DNA of 6,141 nt from Flavobacteriales bacterium (lineage in GTDB: Bacteria > Bacteroidota > Bacteroidia > Flavobacteriales_D > Crocinitomicaceae): the NCBI GenBank assembly GCA_947458985.1, contig CANHBA010000134.1:1-6141 (forward strand), in the 5' to 3' direction. Positions 1 through 4,784 of the stretch are shown in pieces. Every line of letters starts with the position of its first letter. Within the stretch, counting starts at the first letter, position 1. Both the position numbers and the translations under genes were made by a program. A model generated the notes under the pieces. It made no database searches, was not told where the DNA came from, and worked only from the letters and a program-made list of their open reading frames with translations.

Positions 1-153
1 AAAGGATTGAGGATCCTTAGGATTGACTTGTTTTAACGGGGATACACAAAAATCAATATCCCCTAATTTCCGAGTGTAATCATATTTTGAAAACCAATCT
101 CTACCTACTTTCCCTTTGATCTCGTCTTCGTAGTGTACGTCTTTATATTTCAT
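1..153 (-). CDS. N-terminal part of a protein cut by the left window edge; possibly a DNA methylase/restriction-type protein
   Basis: An open frame on the minus strand starts with ATG at 153 and stays open for 51 codons to the window edge, so the rest lies outside. It begins MKYKDVHYEDEIKGKV and continues through RDWFSKYDYTRKLGDIDFC. A second ATG at 168-170, in another frame, stops after eight codons, so 153 is the best start. Seen directly: an uninterrupted frame with a plausible, charged coding-like composition and no stop. From memory, the pattern 'D(W/F)F..(Y/F)D.T...G.IDFCVS' resembles the N-terminus of large N6-adenine DNA methylase or type IIG restriction-modification proteins, where it is followed by a WAEAKKG-type nuclease motif. 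That motif would lie outside the window, so the functional guess is weak. It lies downstream of the decayed integrase on the same strand. Confidence 0.5.
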   Translation of the reverse strand, partial: MKYKDVHYEDEIKGKVGRDWFSKYDYTRKLGDIDFCVSPLKQVNPKDPQSF

Positions 154-275
154 TTTCTTGATTTTTCATTTTGATAGCCTTTATCTTACATATACCCTCA
201 TAATTTCGCTTCATGCTAACATACATTTGTTCGCTTAACCTCATAGAGTGGGTTTTATAAACATAATGATAATTT

Positions 276-602
276 CTATAAATCATCAAACGGTGAACGG
301 ATTTGCTGTAAACTCATTTTGCTTACAAGAGTATAAATTTCTGTCGTTACTTGAACACGAATACCCCAAAAGTTCCAGAATGTAAGCTAAGTCTGTTCCA
401 TTTACCAAAAGATTCCTACCATAACTATGACGCAATTAATGTATTCTAAACTTCTTGTTGATCTTAGCCCTGATTAATCTATGTTTCTTAACGTTTTCAA
501 CTTTTATTAGTAATTGGTATTTGAAAATTGTCCTTAAAATCAACCATTATATTGGCTTTTAGGCTTAGTATAGACAACAAGCATTTCAATGATTTTAATG
601 CC
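276..602 (-). pseudogene. Decayed tyrosine recombinase (phage-type/XerC-D-like integrase), C-terminal catalytic part
   Basis: Translated piecewise on the minus strand, this stretch gives the C-terminal catalytic domain of a tyrosine recombinase in order: KIIEML (579-596), YTKPKSQY (549-572), ENVKKHRLIRAKINKKFRIH ending at 439, LRHSYG just after, then NGTDLAYILELLGYS, TTEIYT around 333-335, and MSLQQIRSPFDDL with a TAG stop at 276-278. The His-x-x-Arg box is interrupted by TAA at 436-438, where Thr or Asp is usual. The third catalytic His/Trp (LLGH) is Tyr at 361-363, and the His after the nucleophile (IYTH) is Leu. Apparently two bases are lost near 346-350, and another frame change lies between about 505 and 545. 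The nucleophile Tyr codon at 333-335 survives in the shifted frame. The N-terminal core-binding domain and the first catalytic Arg are absent. This is a dead gene, and it marks a former mobile element. Family identity is strong; the exact upstream limit is approximate. Confidence 0.85.
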
Positions 603-610
603 ACTAAAGC
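600..610. repeat. 11-bp direct repeat, copy 1 (GCCACTAAAGC), at the integrase/MazG junction
   Basis: GCCACTAAAGC occurs here and again at 665-675, 65 bp apart start to start. This copy sits exactly where similarity to the MazG-like gene ends and similarity to the integrase begins, so it may be the microhomology at which the two gene fragments were joined. Chance recurrence is possible, but an 11-mer twice within 76 bp is unlikely at random. Confidence 0.6.
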
Positions 611-702
611 CAACACCAAATTCTTAAATCGTGAAACTGCTGCCACTCGCGCTCATCGCGAAAAGCCACTAAAGCATCAATTAATTGCTCGATGTCGGAC
701 AT
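604..702 (-). pseudogene. Truncated 5' stub of a MazG-like nucleotide pyrophosphohydrolase
   Basis: ATG at 702 opens a 32-codon frame beginning MSDIEQLIDALVAFRDERE and then WQQFHDL. This is the characteristic N-terminal helix of single-domain MazG-type NTP pyrophosphohydrolases (dCTPase/RS21-C6-like group): 'L...L..FRDER.W.QFH..K.L'. After FHDL the frame runs into TAG at 604-606. Shifting by one base restores KNLVLAL, which is what the family has next, so one A was probably lost from the A run near 622. The metal-binding EAGELLE (EExxE) helix that should follow is absent and is replaced by integrase-derived sequence, so no active enzyme can be made. Intact homologues are about 100-120 residues long and remove pyrophosphate from non-canonical nucleotides. 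The gene lies 46 bp beyond the UVR-like gene on the same strand and was probably the last gene of that unit. Confidence 0.8.
665..675. repeat. 11-bp direct repeat, copy 2 (GCCACTAAAGC), inside the MazG stub
   Basis: This is the second copy of the repeat at 600-610. On the minus strand it encodes the ALVA part of DALVAF in the MazG-like stub, so it is native MazG sequence. The copy at the junction could be a templated or microhomology-driven addition. Confidence 0.6.
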
Positions 703-706
703 GAGG

Positions 707-714
707 TAAAGATG
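707..714 (-). promoter_or_regulatory. CATCTTTA box 4 nt upstream of the MazG stub start
   Basis: On the minus strand, CATCTTTA lies exactly 4 nt before the ATG at 702. It is one or two changes from the Bacteroidota -7 consensus TAnnTTTG. A TTG lies 22 nt further upstream. The same box, with the same 4-nt spacing, precedes the WYL gene (4777-4784). If it is a -7 element the transcript would be leaderless or nearly so; a conserved translation-start context is an alternative. Confidence 0.35.
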
Positions 715-748
715 CGAAAAAAACCAATAGGTGGTCCAATCTTCCCCC

Positions 749-1270
749 TCACCCCTCCCCCAAATACCTCACCACCCCCAAACTCATCTCCAAAACCTTT
801 CCTGCTTCCTCGTACTTTCCTTCCTCCATCAGCTTCTCGTGCAAAGCTGTGAGTTGCACAAACGTGTGAGCGAAGTGTTCTTGGAAGGCTTCGGTGGCGG
901 CGGCGCTTTGGGTTGGGGTTGGGGTTTGGCTTGGGGTTTGGGTTGGATTTTCGGAATCAGTCTGGCTTAATTCTAAGTGACTTTTGGTTTTGGATTGCAA
1001 AGCTAAATTGGCGTCTTCGAGGAAGCGTTCGAGTTGGGGGCGGTAGATTTTGCGGTCGGCTTTCTGGACATGGTAGGTGAAGGTGTAGATGGCGCCTTCG
1101 ATCAGGGAGCGGATATGGGTGGTGATTTCCTTTTCCCATTTGCGGGTGTCGGCGGCTTGTTCGTACTTTTCATTTTGCAAGGCGTGGTGTTTGTCCAAGC
1201 GGTGGTGTGCGAGTTTCAATTTGAGTTCGGCGAGTTCGATTTCTAGTTTGAGAAAGTAGGTGGTTTTCAT
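749..1270 (-). CDS. Hypothetical coiled-coil protein with two UVR-like motifs (173 aa)
   Basis: I cannot name this family. The protein is almost wholly helical and charged. Residues 1-50 form a long amphipathic helix, MKTTYFLKLEIELAELKLKL onward, containing HALQNEKYEQAADTRKWEKEI (about 29-49). This resembles the UVR helical hairpin of UvrB/UvrC and McsA ('A...YE.AA.LRDEI'). A second motif, LHEKLMEEGKYEEAGKVLEM (143-162), looks the same. Between them come a predicted amphipathic region (51-95) and a Thr/Pro/Gln-rich linker (about 107-122). There is no signal peptide or membrane segment, so it is probably cytosolic. UVR motifs mediate protein-protein contacts, so an adaptor role is possible but is inference. 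It lies 47 bp downstream of the small paralogue gene at 1318-1803 and is probably co-transcribed with it. No Shine-Dalgarno sequence is visible; ATG at 1270 is the first in frame. The linker DNA is strongly G-rich on the plus strand. Confidence 0.75.
   Translation of the reverse strand: MKTTYFLKLEIELAELKLKLAHHRLDKHHALQNEKYEQAADTRKWEKEITTHIRSLIEGAIYTFTYHVQKADRKIYRPQLERFLEDANLALQSKTKSHLELSQTDSENPTQTPSQTPTPTQSAAATEAFQEHFAHTFVQLTALHEKLMEEGKYEEAGKVLEMSLGVVRYLGEG
910..946 (+). repeat. G-rich, quadruplex-prone tract in the linker of the UVR-like gene
   Basis: The plus (template) strand carries G runs at 910-912, 915-918, 921-924, 933-936 and 940-942, separated by TT, TT, an 8-nt spacer and TTT. The encoded minus-strand product is the Thr/Pro/Gln linker. 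With one 8-nt loop it narrowly misses the strict G4 rule but could fold. It may simply be a slippage-generated low-complexity linker. Confidence 0.45.
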
Positions 1271-1317
1271 GGGATTTGTTGGTTTTTCTTTTGGGGTTAA
1301 GGGGAATAATTGACGGC

Positions 1318-1803
1318 TTAGTTTTTGGAAAGTTGGACGCTGACTTGGTTGGCCATTCTGATCCAGTTGGAGTAGTCGATATTGTAGAAATTGAAGAAGG
1401 TGCCGGGTGCCTCGCGCTCAATGATGTCAATGGTTTTGGTGTCTTTGGGGAGGGCCGGAAAATACAAAGTGTAGCTGTGGTGCTGGCCGCAGTGCTTGAA
1501 GTACAATTTGTCGGGGGCGAGCGGAATGTTTACCGCCTTGAAGAGCGAGTAGCGCATATTGCTGCCTGCTGGCCTGATGAACGATAACGGATGCATTTGG
1601 ATCCAGCCGCCATTGATATAGTAGTCGGGGGCCTTGTAATAGAAGTCTATGCGGGTGTAGGCGTCGGTGAGCTCGATGCTTCTGATGCTGAGTTTGTCTG
1701 AATAATCAGCATCGGGGTTGAGCCAACGGGTTTTGTTGATTTGCACTTCGAAGAGCTCCGCTTGCTGCTCTTCGGTGTTTTTGGTAGGCATTGTAATTTC
1801 CAT
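1318..1803 (-). CDS. Small uncharacterised protein, paralogue A (161 aa), of the TRxDF/YYIxGGWI family
   Basis: I do not recognise a named family. The core, TRIDFYYKAPDYYINGGWI and what follows through AVNIPLAPDKLYFK (residues 50-103), aligns without gaps with the protein at 3370-3786, with 27 of 54 residues identical. The C-terminal part has LYFPALPKDTKTIDIIERE and then FFNFYNI, matched there by LHFEPLPQ...FDMIEK...DFNYFGI. Alternating hydrophobic residues suggest a compact beta-rich domain. There is no signal peptide or membrane helix. The frame stays open upstream to an ATG at 1980, but that extension would run through the inverted repeat and the divergent promoter region. ATG at 1803, or at 1791 (MPTKNTEE), is a better start. 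The gene diverges from the AlbA_2 regulator and is followed after 47 bp by the UVR-like gene. Its start region suggests control from the CACTCCGTA operator. Confidence 0.8.
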   Translation of the reverse strand: MEITMPTKNTEEQQAELFEVQINKTRWLNPDADYSDKLSIRSIELTDAYTRIDFYYKAPDYYINGGWIQMHPLSFIRPAGSNMRYSLFKAVNIPLAPDKLYFKHCGQHHSYTLYFPALPKDTKTIDIIEREAPGTFFNFYNIDYSNWIRMANQVSVQLSKN

Positions 1804-1821
1804 GTCGTTCTTATTTTTTGA

Positions 1822-1829
1822 CAAAGGAA
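1822..1829 (-). promoter_or_regulatory. Candidate -7 element (TTCCTTTG) for the paralogue A gene
   Basis: On the minus strand TTCCTTTG matches TAnnTTTG at five of six fixed positions and lies 18 nt before the ATG at 1803. The perfect inverted repeat 1836-1860 begins 6 nt upstream, filling the space between the -7 and -33 regions. That is a typical repressor position. No convincing -33 TTTG was found. Confidence 0.35.
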
Positions 1830-1835
1830 ATACCT

Positions 1836-1860
1836 CACTCCGTATTGGTTCTACGGAGTG
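1836..1860. promoter_or_regulatory. Perfect inverted repeat, probable operator (CACTCCGTA-N7-TACGGAGTG)
   Basis: Two 9-bp arms, CACTCCGTA (1836-1844) and TACGGAGTG (1852-1860), are exact reverse complements around the 7-bp spacer TTGGTTC. The centres of the half-sites are 16 bp apart, a spacing larger than one helical turn but compatible with a dimeric winged-helix protein. The repeat lies in the divergent region between paralogue A and the AlbA_2 regulator, right beside the candidate promoter of the former. A third copy of TACGGAGTG is at 1956-1964. The bound protein is likely to be the adjacent AlbA_2/winged-helix regulator or the WYL protein; this is inference. Confidence 0.65.
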
Positions 1861-1867
1861 AAAAATA

Positions 1868-1896
1868 TTTTTGGATTTTTTGGATTTTTTTTGGGG
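1868..1896 (+). repeat. T-tract repeat: three T runs of 5, 6 and 8, separated by GGA
   Basis: The intergenic region holds T5-GGA-T6-GGA-T8-GGGG on the plus strand. It is a low-complexity, slippage-prone tract between the operator and the AlbA_2 gene. Phased A/T tracts like this often bend DNA or act as upstream promoter elements. It starts 7 nt after the inverted repeat, but no plus-strand gene lies upstream to need a terminator. Confidence 0.4.
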
Positions 1897-1955
1897 AGCA
1901 TCAATGATATAATCAACTTCGTGAATGAATCTACTCTCCGATTTGTAGTAAGATT

Positions 1956-1964
1956 TACGGAGTG
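1956..1964. promoter_or_regulatory. Third operator half-site TACGGAGTG
   Basis: This 9-mer is identical to the right arm of the inverted repeat, 104 bp away. A degraded partner, CTCTCCG, at 1934-1940 differs by one base from CACTCCG and could complete a weaker inverted site with wider spacing. It lies about 50 bp upstream of the candidate -7 box of the AlbA_2 gene, so it may let the same factor act on the divergent gene. Confidence 0.5.
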
Positions 1965-2012
1965 CAGAGCTAATGAGCATTCATATTTCAAGTTGAAGGC
2001 AAAAAACCTTAG

Positions 2013-2020
2013 CACCTTTG
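2013..2020 (+). promoter_or_regulatory. Candidate -7 element (CACCTTTG) for the AlbA_2 regulator
   Basis: CACCTTTG matches TAnnTTTG at five of six fixed positions. It has a TTG at 1993-1995, 17 nt upstream, inside an 11-bp palindrome TTCAAGTTGAA (1987-1997). It ends 4 nt before the ATG at 2025, the same spacing as the boxes before the WYL and MazG genes, and implies a leaderless or near-leaderless transcript. Confidence 0.35.
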
Positions 2021-2024
2021 AAAT

Positions 2025-3359
2025 ATGCTACAAGAATCACATCGCCTTGAACTGAAATCTCGCATTACTGATGATCTAGAGAAAGAGGTTGTTGCATTTT
2101 TAAATTCAAGAGAAGGGGGTGTGATATACATTGGGGTACTTGATAACGGTAATGTGATAGGTGTCAATGACCCCGATAGTTTGATCTTGCAACTCAATAA
2201 TCGCATAAAATCAAGAATAGCTCCATCAATTTTAGGATTATATGACATTCAATTGCTCCAAATAGAATCCTTAGATGTCATCAAAATCCTAATTGCCAGT
2301 GGCCCTGAAAAACCATATCACCTCATCAGTAAGGGAATGTCGGTTCGAGGTTGTTATTTACGTGTAGGCACTGCAGCCGAACCTATGGAACAGCGGATGA
2401 TCGAACAATTGTTTGCTTCACGAACTAGAAATTCTTTGCATCACATTCGTTCGAATAAACAAGACCTTAGTTTTGAGCAACTCAAGATTTATTACCATGA
2501 AAATGGATTAACACTTAATGAACATTTTGCTTCAACTCTTGAATTCTATACAGATGACGGCTACTTAAATTATGTCGCCTACTTGATGTCTGATCATAAT
2601 TCGACCTCAATTAAAGTGGCAAAGTATGAGGGAATAGATCGATTAAATCTAATTGAATGTCCTGAATTTGGACATTGTTGCTTGATTAAGTCAGTAAAAC
2701 AAGTATTGGATTACGTTCAATTAAATAATCCCAAAAAAGTAAAAATAACAGGTTCGACACGCGAAGAGATTAGCGGCTACCACACCATCTCATTGCGAGA
2801 AGCTATTCTTAATGCCATTGTTCACAACGACTACACCAATGAGATACCACCTAAATTTGAGTTTTTTTCAGATCGACTCGAAATTACCTCCTCCGGCAGT
2901 CTACCCCAAAGCCTCAGCCTAAGTGAATTTTTTGAAGGTTATTCTGTTCCTAGAAATAAAGAGATCATGCGCATCTTCAAGGATATCCGTCTAGTTGAAC
3001 AACTCGGGTCAGGAATACCTAGAATTCTTGATTTCTATTCAAAAGACTGCTTTAAATTCACAGATCATTTTATCCGCATGAAATTCATGTCTACACTAAA
3101 ATCTGAAGTTCCCACCCCTCATGTTACCCCCCATGTTACCCCTCATGTTACCCCTCATGTTACCCCCCATGTTCAAAAGCTACTTCAAATCCTAGTTGGA
3201 GAAATGAATCGGGCTGAACTTCAACAAGCACTAGGAATTTTAGATCGAAAATATTTTAACCTAAATTTCCTCAATCCAGCATTAAAGAATGACTTAATCG
3301 AAATGACCTTTCCTGACAAACCTAAAAGCAGCAAGCAAAAATATCGTAGAAAAGAATGA
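2025..3359 (+). CDS. AlbA_2/HATPase-type transcriptional regulator with TPHV-repeat linker and Fic-like C-terminal winged helix
   Basis: 444 residues, similar to COG2865-type predicted regulators. Domains in order: AlbA_2 (Schlafen-type) domain, about 1-127, with ESHRLELKS, FLNSREGGVIYIGVLDNG and YLRVGTAAEPM; a middle region; a GHKL-like ATPase module, about 255-355, with REAILNAIVHNDY (N-box-like), FFSDRLEITSSGSLP and VEQLGSGIPRI (glycine motif); five TPHV repeats, 364-383; and a C-terminal winged-helix-like domain, 384-444, with AELQQALGILDRKYFNLNFL and then DLIEMTFPDKP, as in the C-terminus of Fic-family proteins. From family knowledge it probably binds nucleic acid and ATP and acts as a regulator. 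The start at 2025 gives the usual AlbA_2 N-terminus. The gene is divergent from paralogue A, sharing the operator region, and convergent with paralogue B, with only 10 bp between stop codons. It is AT-rich (a sampled row is 35% GC) compared with both flanks, which suggests separate acquisition. Confidence 0.88.
   Translation: MLQESHRLELKSRITDDLEKEVVAFLNSREGGVIYIGVLDNGNVIGVNDPDSLILQLNNRIKSRIAPSILGLYDIQLLQIESLDVIKILIASGPEKPYHLISKGMSVRGCYLRVGTAAEPMEQRMIEQLFASRTRNSLHHIRSNKQDLSFEQLKIYYHENGLTLNEHFASTLEFYTDDGYLNYVAYLMSDHNSTSIKVAKYEGIDRLNLIECPEFGHCCLIKSVKQVLDYVQLNNPKKVKITGSTREEISGYHTISLREAILNAIVHNDYTNEIPPKFEFFSDRLEITSSGSLPQSLSLSEFFEGYSVPRNKEIMRIFKDIRLVEQLGSGIPRILDFYSKDCFKFTDHFIRMKFMSTLKSEVPTPHVTPHVTPHVTPHVTPHVQKLLQILVGEMNRAELQQALGILDRKYFNLNFLNPALKNDLIEMTFPDKPKSSKQKYRRKE
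3114..3173 (+). repeat. Five 12-bp tandem repeats encoding (TPHV)5
   Basis: The unit ACCCCYCATGTT occurs five times without interruption, with Y = T, C, T, T, C. Each unit encodes Thr-Pro-His-Val, and the 12-bp period keeps the frame whatever the copy number. The tract joins the ATPase module to the C-terminal winged helix. Similar TPHV/TPQV linkers are known in this protein family. Near-identical codons point to recent expansion by slippage. Confidence 0.95.
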
Positions 3360-3369
3360 GAAAAGCGCC

Positions 3370-3786
3370 CTACCCCAACACCTCCACCCCATCTTTCAAC
3401 CTAATTTCAATCCCGAAATAATTGAAATCATTGGGCGTGCCATTGAGTTTTTCAATCATGTCAAAAACGAGGTCTTTTTGAGGGAGGGGCTCAAAATGCA
3501 AAGAGAAGAATTGGTAGTCTTTGGTCGATTTGAATTTGAGCTTGACGGGTGCTTGTGAGATGCCAATAGCTTCTTTTAATTGGTAACGTTGGATATCGCC
3601 TTTGATTTGCAAAAAGGTATCCGGAGAAATGGTGATCCATCCGCCTTTGATATAATAGTTGGAGGCAACATACCCAAAATCTAGGCGCGTGGTTTGTTCG
3701 CCCAAAACCACCCTGAGTAGCGTCGGGTTGTCTTTGCCTGAGCTTGCGCTTGCATGAAAAAGGAGGTCCTTGATTTGCTTGCTCAT
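3370..3786 (-). CDS. Small uncharacterised protein, paralogue B (138 aa), of the TRxDF/YYIxGGWI family
   Basis: Its core, TRLDFGYVASNYYIKGGWI through QAPVKLKFK (residues 33-86), is 50% identical over 54 gapless positions to the protein at 1318-1803, and the C-terminal LHFEPLP...MIEK...FNYFGI pattern also matches. I cannot name the family. It looks like a single beta-rich domain without signal peptide or membrane segment. The start is firm: ATG at 3786 overlaps the WYL stop as ATGA, a 4-bp overlap typical of translational coupling, so the two proteins are probably made in fixed proportion and may act together. Compared with paralogue A it has a shorter N-terminus (about 17 residues fewer before the core) and a shorter C-terminus. 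Its stop lies 10 bp from that of the AlbA_2 gene, and no terminator is visible between the two convergent genes. Confidence 0.85.
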   Translation of the reverse strand: MSKQIKDLLFHASASSGKDNPTLLRVVLGEQTTRLDFGYVASNYYIKGGWITISPDTFLQIKGDIQRYQLKEAIGISQAPVKLKFKSTKDYQFFSLHFEPLPQKDLVFDMIEKLNGTPNDFNYFGIEIRLKDGVEVLG

Positions 3787-4772
3787 GCACTTAAATTTTC
3801 GGTGAATTCAGCAAACCACTTCGGGGTAATGTGCTGTATGTGATAGCCGTGCCACAAAATGAGTCGTGCCAATTCAATCGTCGGGACCACCTCAAGGATG
3901 ATTTTTGCAGTGCCATTCGGATGCTTCTTGATTTGCTGACTGGCATGTATCGGATAGGCTTCAAAATAATGCGTAATGAGGCTACTGACCTCTAAAGTAA
4001 TGCGCTGTTTCTTTTTGTCAGGAATCGGAAACACCCCATAGGAATGCGCCAAAATATCGAAAGTAGCTTGCGTGTCAAATTTATGAAAGGGCTTGCCCAA
4101 CAACTGCGGACCAAAAATGCGGTCGAAACCAAAATGCCGCACCTCCCGATGCTTTTCTGAATAACCAAACAGATACCATTTGTTGTCGAACTCCTTGATC
4201 AAAAACGGATGCAACAACACCGCACTAAACGAGCGCTTGCGGTAGCCATAATGCACAAAACTCACCGGAATTTGCTCCCGACAAGCCTTCGCAAACAACT
4301 CAAAATGCACAAAACCCCGCGATGGCGGTGGGCTCATGGTCTGCAAATAACTGGCCGCATTCTTCTTCGGCTGATCATACGCCTCTGCTACCGTTGCCAA
4401 CACTTTATGCATCGCATGCCCAAACTTCTCATCTATGCGCCCGGCCCCTATGCTCTGCACGAGCGCCAAAGACTCGCGTATACCCGCAATGTCTTCATCG
4501 GTCAAGTCCAAATTCCCAATCCTGAAATCCGGATCAGTATAGTAATATCCCCTGTGCAACTTGCTATAAGAAATCGGCGCATCAAAACCGTCCGGCACCA
4601 ACATCCGCATCTGCCTCAAATCCTTCTCAACCGTATTGCCTGTAGTCCGGATCTGCAAACGCTCCCAGCACGCATCTACGATCTGCTCCAACGTCGGATA
4701 CGGCCGCATCTTGTTGCGCAGCATGCTGTCAATTAAGACATAACGTTGGTAGGCGTTTTTGTTGGTGGGCAT
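3783..4772 (-). CDS. WYL-domain transcriptional regulator (329 aa)
   Basis: From MPTNKNAYQRYVLIDSMLRN the protein has an N-terminal winged-helix DNA-binding domain (about 1-80) with LEQIVDACWERL and TVEKDLRQMR as the HTH-like helices, the usual start of YafY/PafC-like WYL regulators in Bacteroidota. The WYL domain (about 153-225) contains the name-giving W199-Y200-L201 in NKWYLFGYSEKHREVRHFGFDRI. A WCX-type C-terminal domain follows (about 255-325; VVPTIELARLILWHG). From family knowledge the WYL domain senses a ligand, often nucleic acid or nucleotides, and these proteins often control defence or DNA-damage genes. The frame is open up to 4979, but that extension would overlap the divergent HAD gene and has no WYL-family character, so 4772 is preferred. 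It is translationally coupled to paralogue B (ATGA). GC is high in the middle (a sampled row is 60%). Confidence 0.93.
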   Translation of the reverse strand: MPTNKNAYQRYVLIDSMLRNKMRPYPTLEQIVDACWERLQIRTTGNTVEKDLRQMRMLVPDGFDAPISYSKLHRGYYYTDPDFRIGNLDLTDEDIAGIRESLALVQSIGAGRIDEKFGHAMHKVLATVAEAYDQPKKNAASYLQTMSPPPSRGFVHFELFAKACREQIPVSFVHYGYRKRSFSAVLLHPFLIKEFDNKWYLFGYSEKHREVRHFGFDRIFGPQLLGKPFHKFDTQATFDILAHSYGVFPIPDKKKQRITLEVSSLITHYFEAYPIHASQQIKKHPNGTAKIILEVVPTIELARLILWHGYHIQHITPKWFAEFTENLSA

Positions 4773-4776
4773 GGGG

Positions 4777-4784
4777 TAAAGATG
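4777..4784 (-). promoter_or_regulatory. CATCTTTA box 4 nt upstream of the WYL gene
   Basis: On the minus strand, CATCTTTA ends 4 nt before the ATG at 4772. The whole leader, CATCTTTACCCCATG, differs by one base from that of the MazG stub (700-714), and both are preceded by a T run. It may be a -7 element giving a near-leaderless transcript, or a shared regulatory sequence. Confidence 0.35.

Noticed and set aside
427..477. Short plus-strand frame MTQLMYSKLLVDLSPD
   Set aside because: Only 16 codons, and antisense to the recognisable integrase remnant.
731..970. 79-codon plus-strand frame ending in a Gly/Trp/Leu-rich stretch
   Set aside because: It is the complement of the UVR-like gene. The Gly/Trp-rich tail is just the G-rich linker tract read on the wrong strand.
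1276..1587. 103-codon plus-strand frame opposite paralogue A
   Set aside because: Paralogue A is confirmed by 50% identity to paralogue B, so this frame is a shadow.
1836..1892. Rho-independent terminator on the plus strand (inverted repeat followed by T runs)
   Set aside because: The T run begins 7 nt after the stem and no plus-strand gene lies upstream. The position next to a promoter and the third half-site favour an operator.
1804..1980. N-terminal extension of paralogue A to an ATG at 1980
   Set aside because: The extension runs through the perfect inverted repeat and the T tract, is Lys/Ser-rich without resemblance to paralogue B, and would remove the promoter region. The starts at 1803 or 1791 are better.
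3114..3173. CRISPR-like or regulatory DNA repeat
   Set aside because: The units are contiguous 12-mers without spacers, in frame, and encode a linker known in this protein family.
4209..4736. 175-codon open frame on the plus strand
   Set aside because: It lies wholly opposite the WYL coding region, has an Arg/His/Leu-rich shadow composition and shows no domain pattern.
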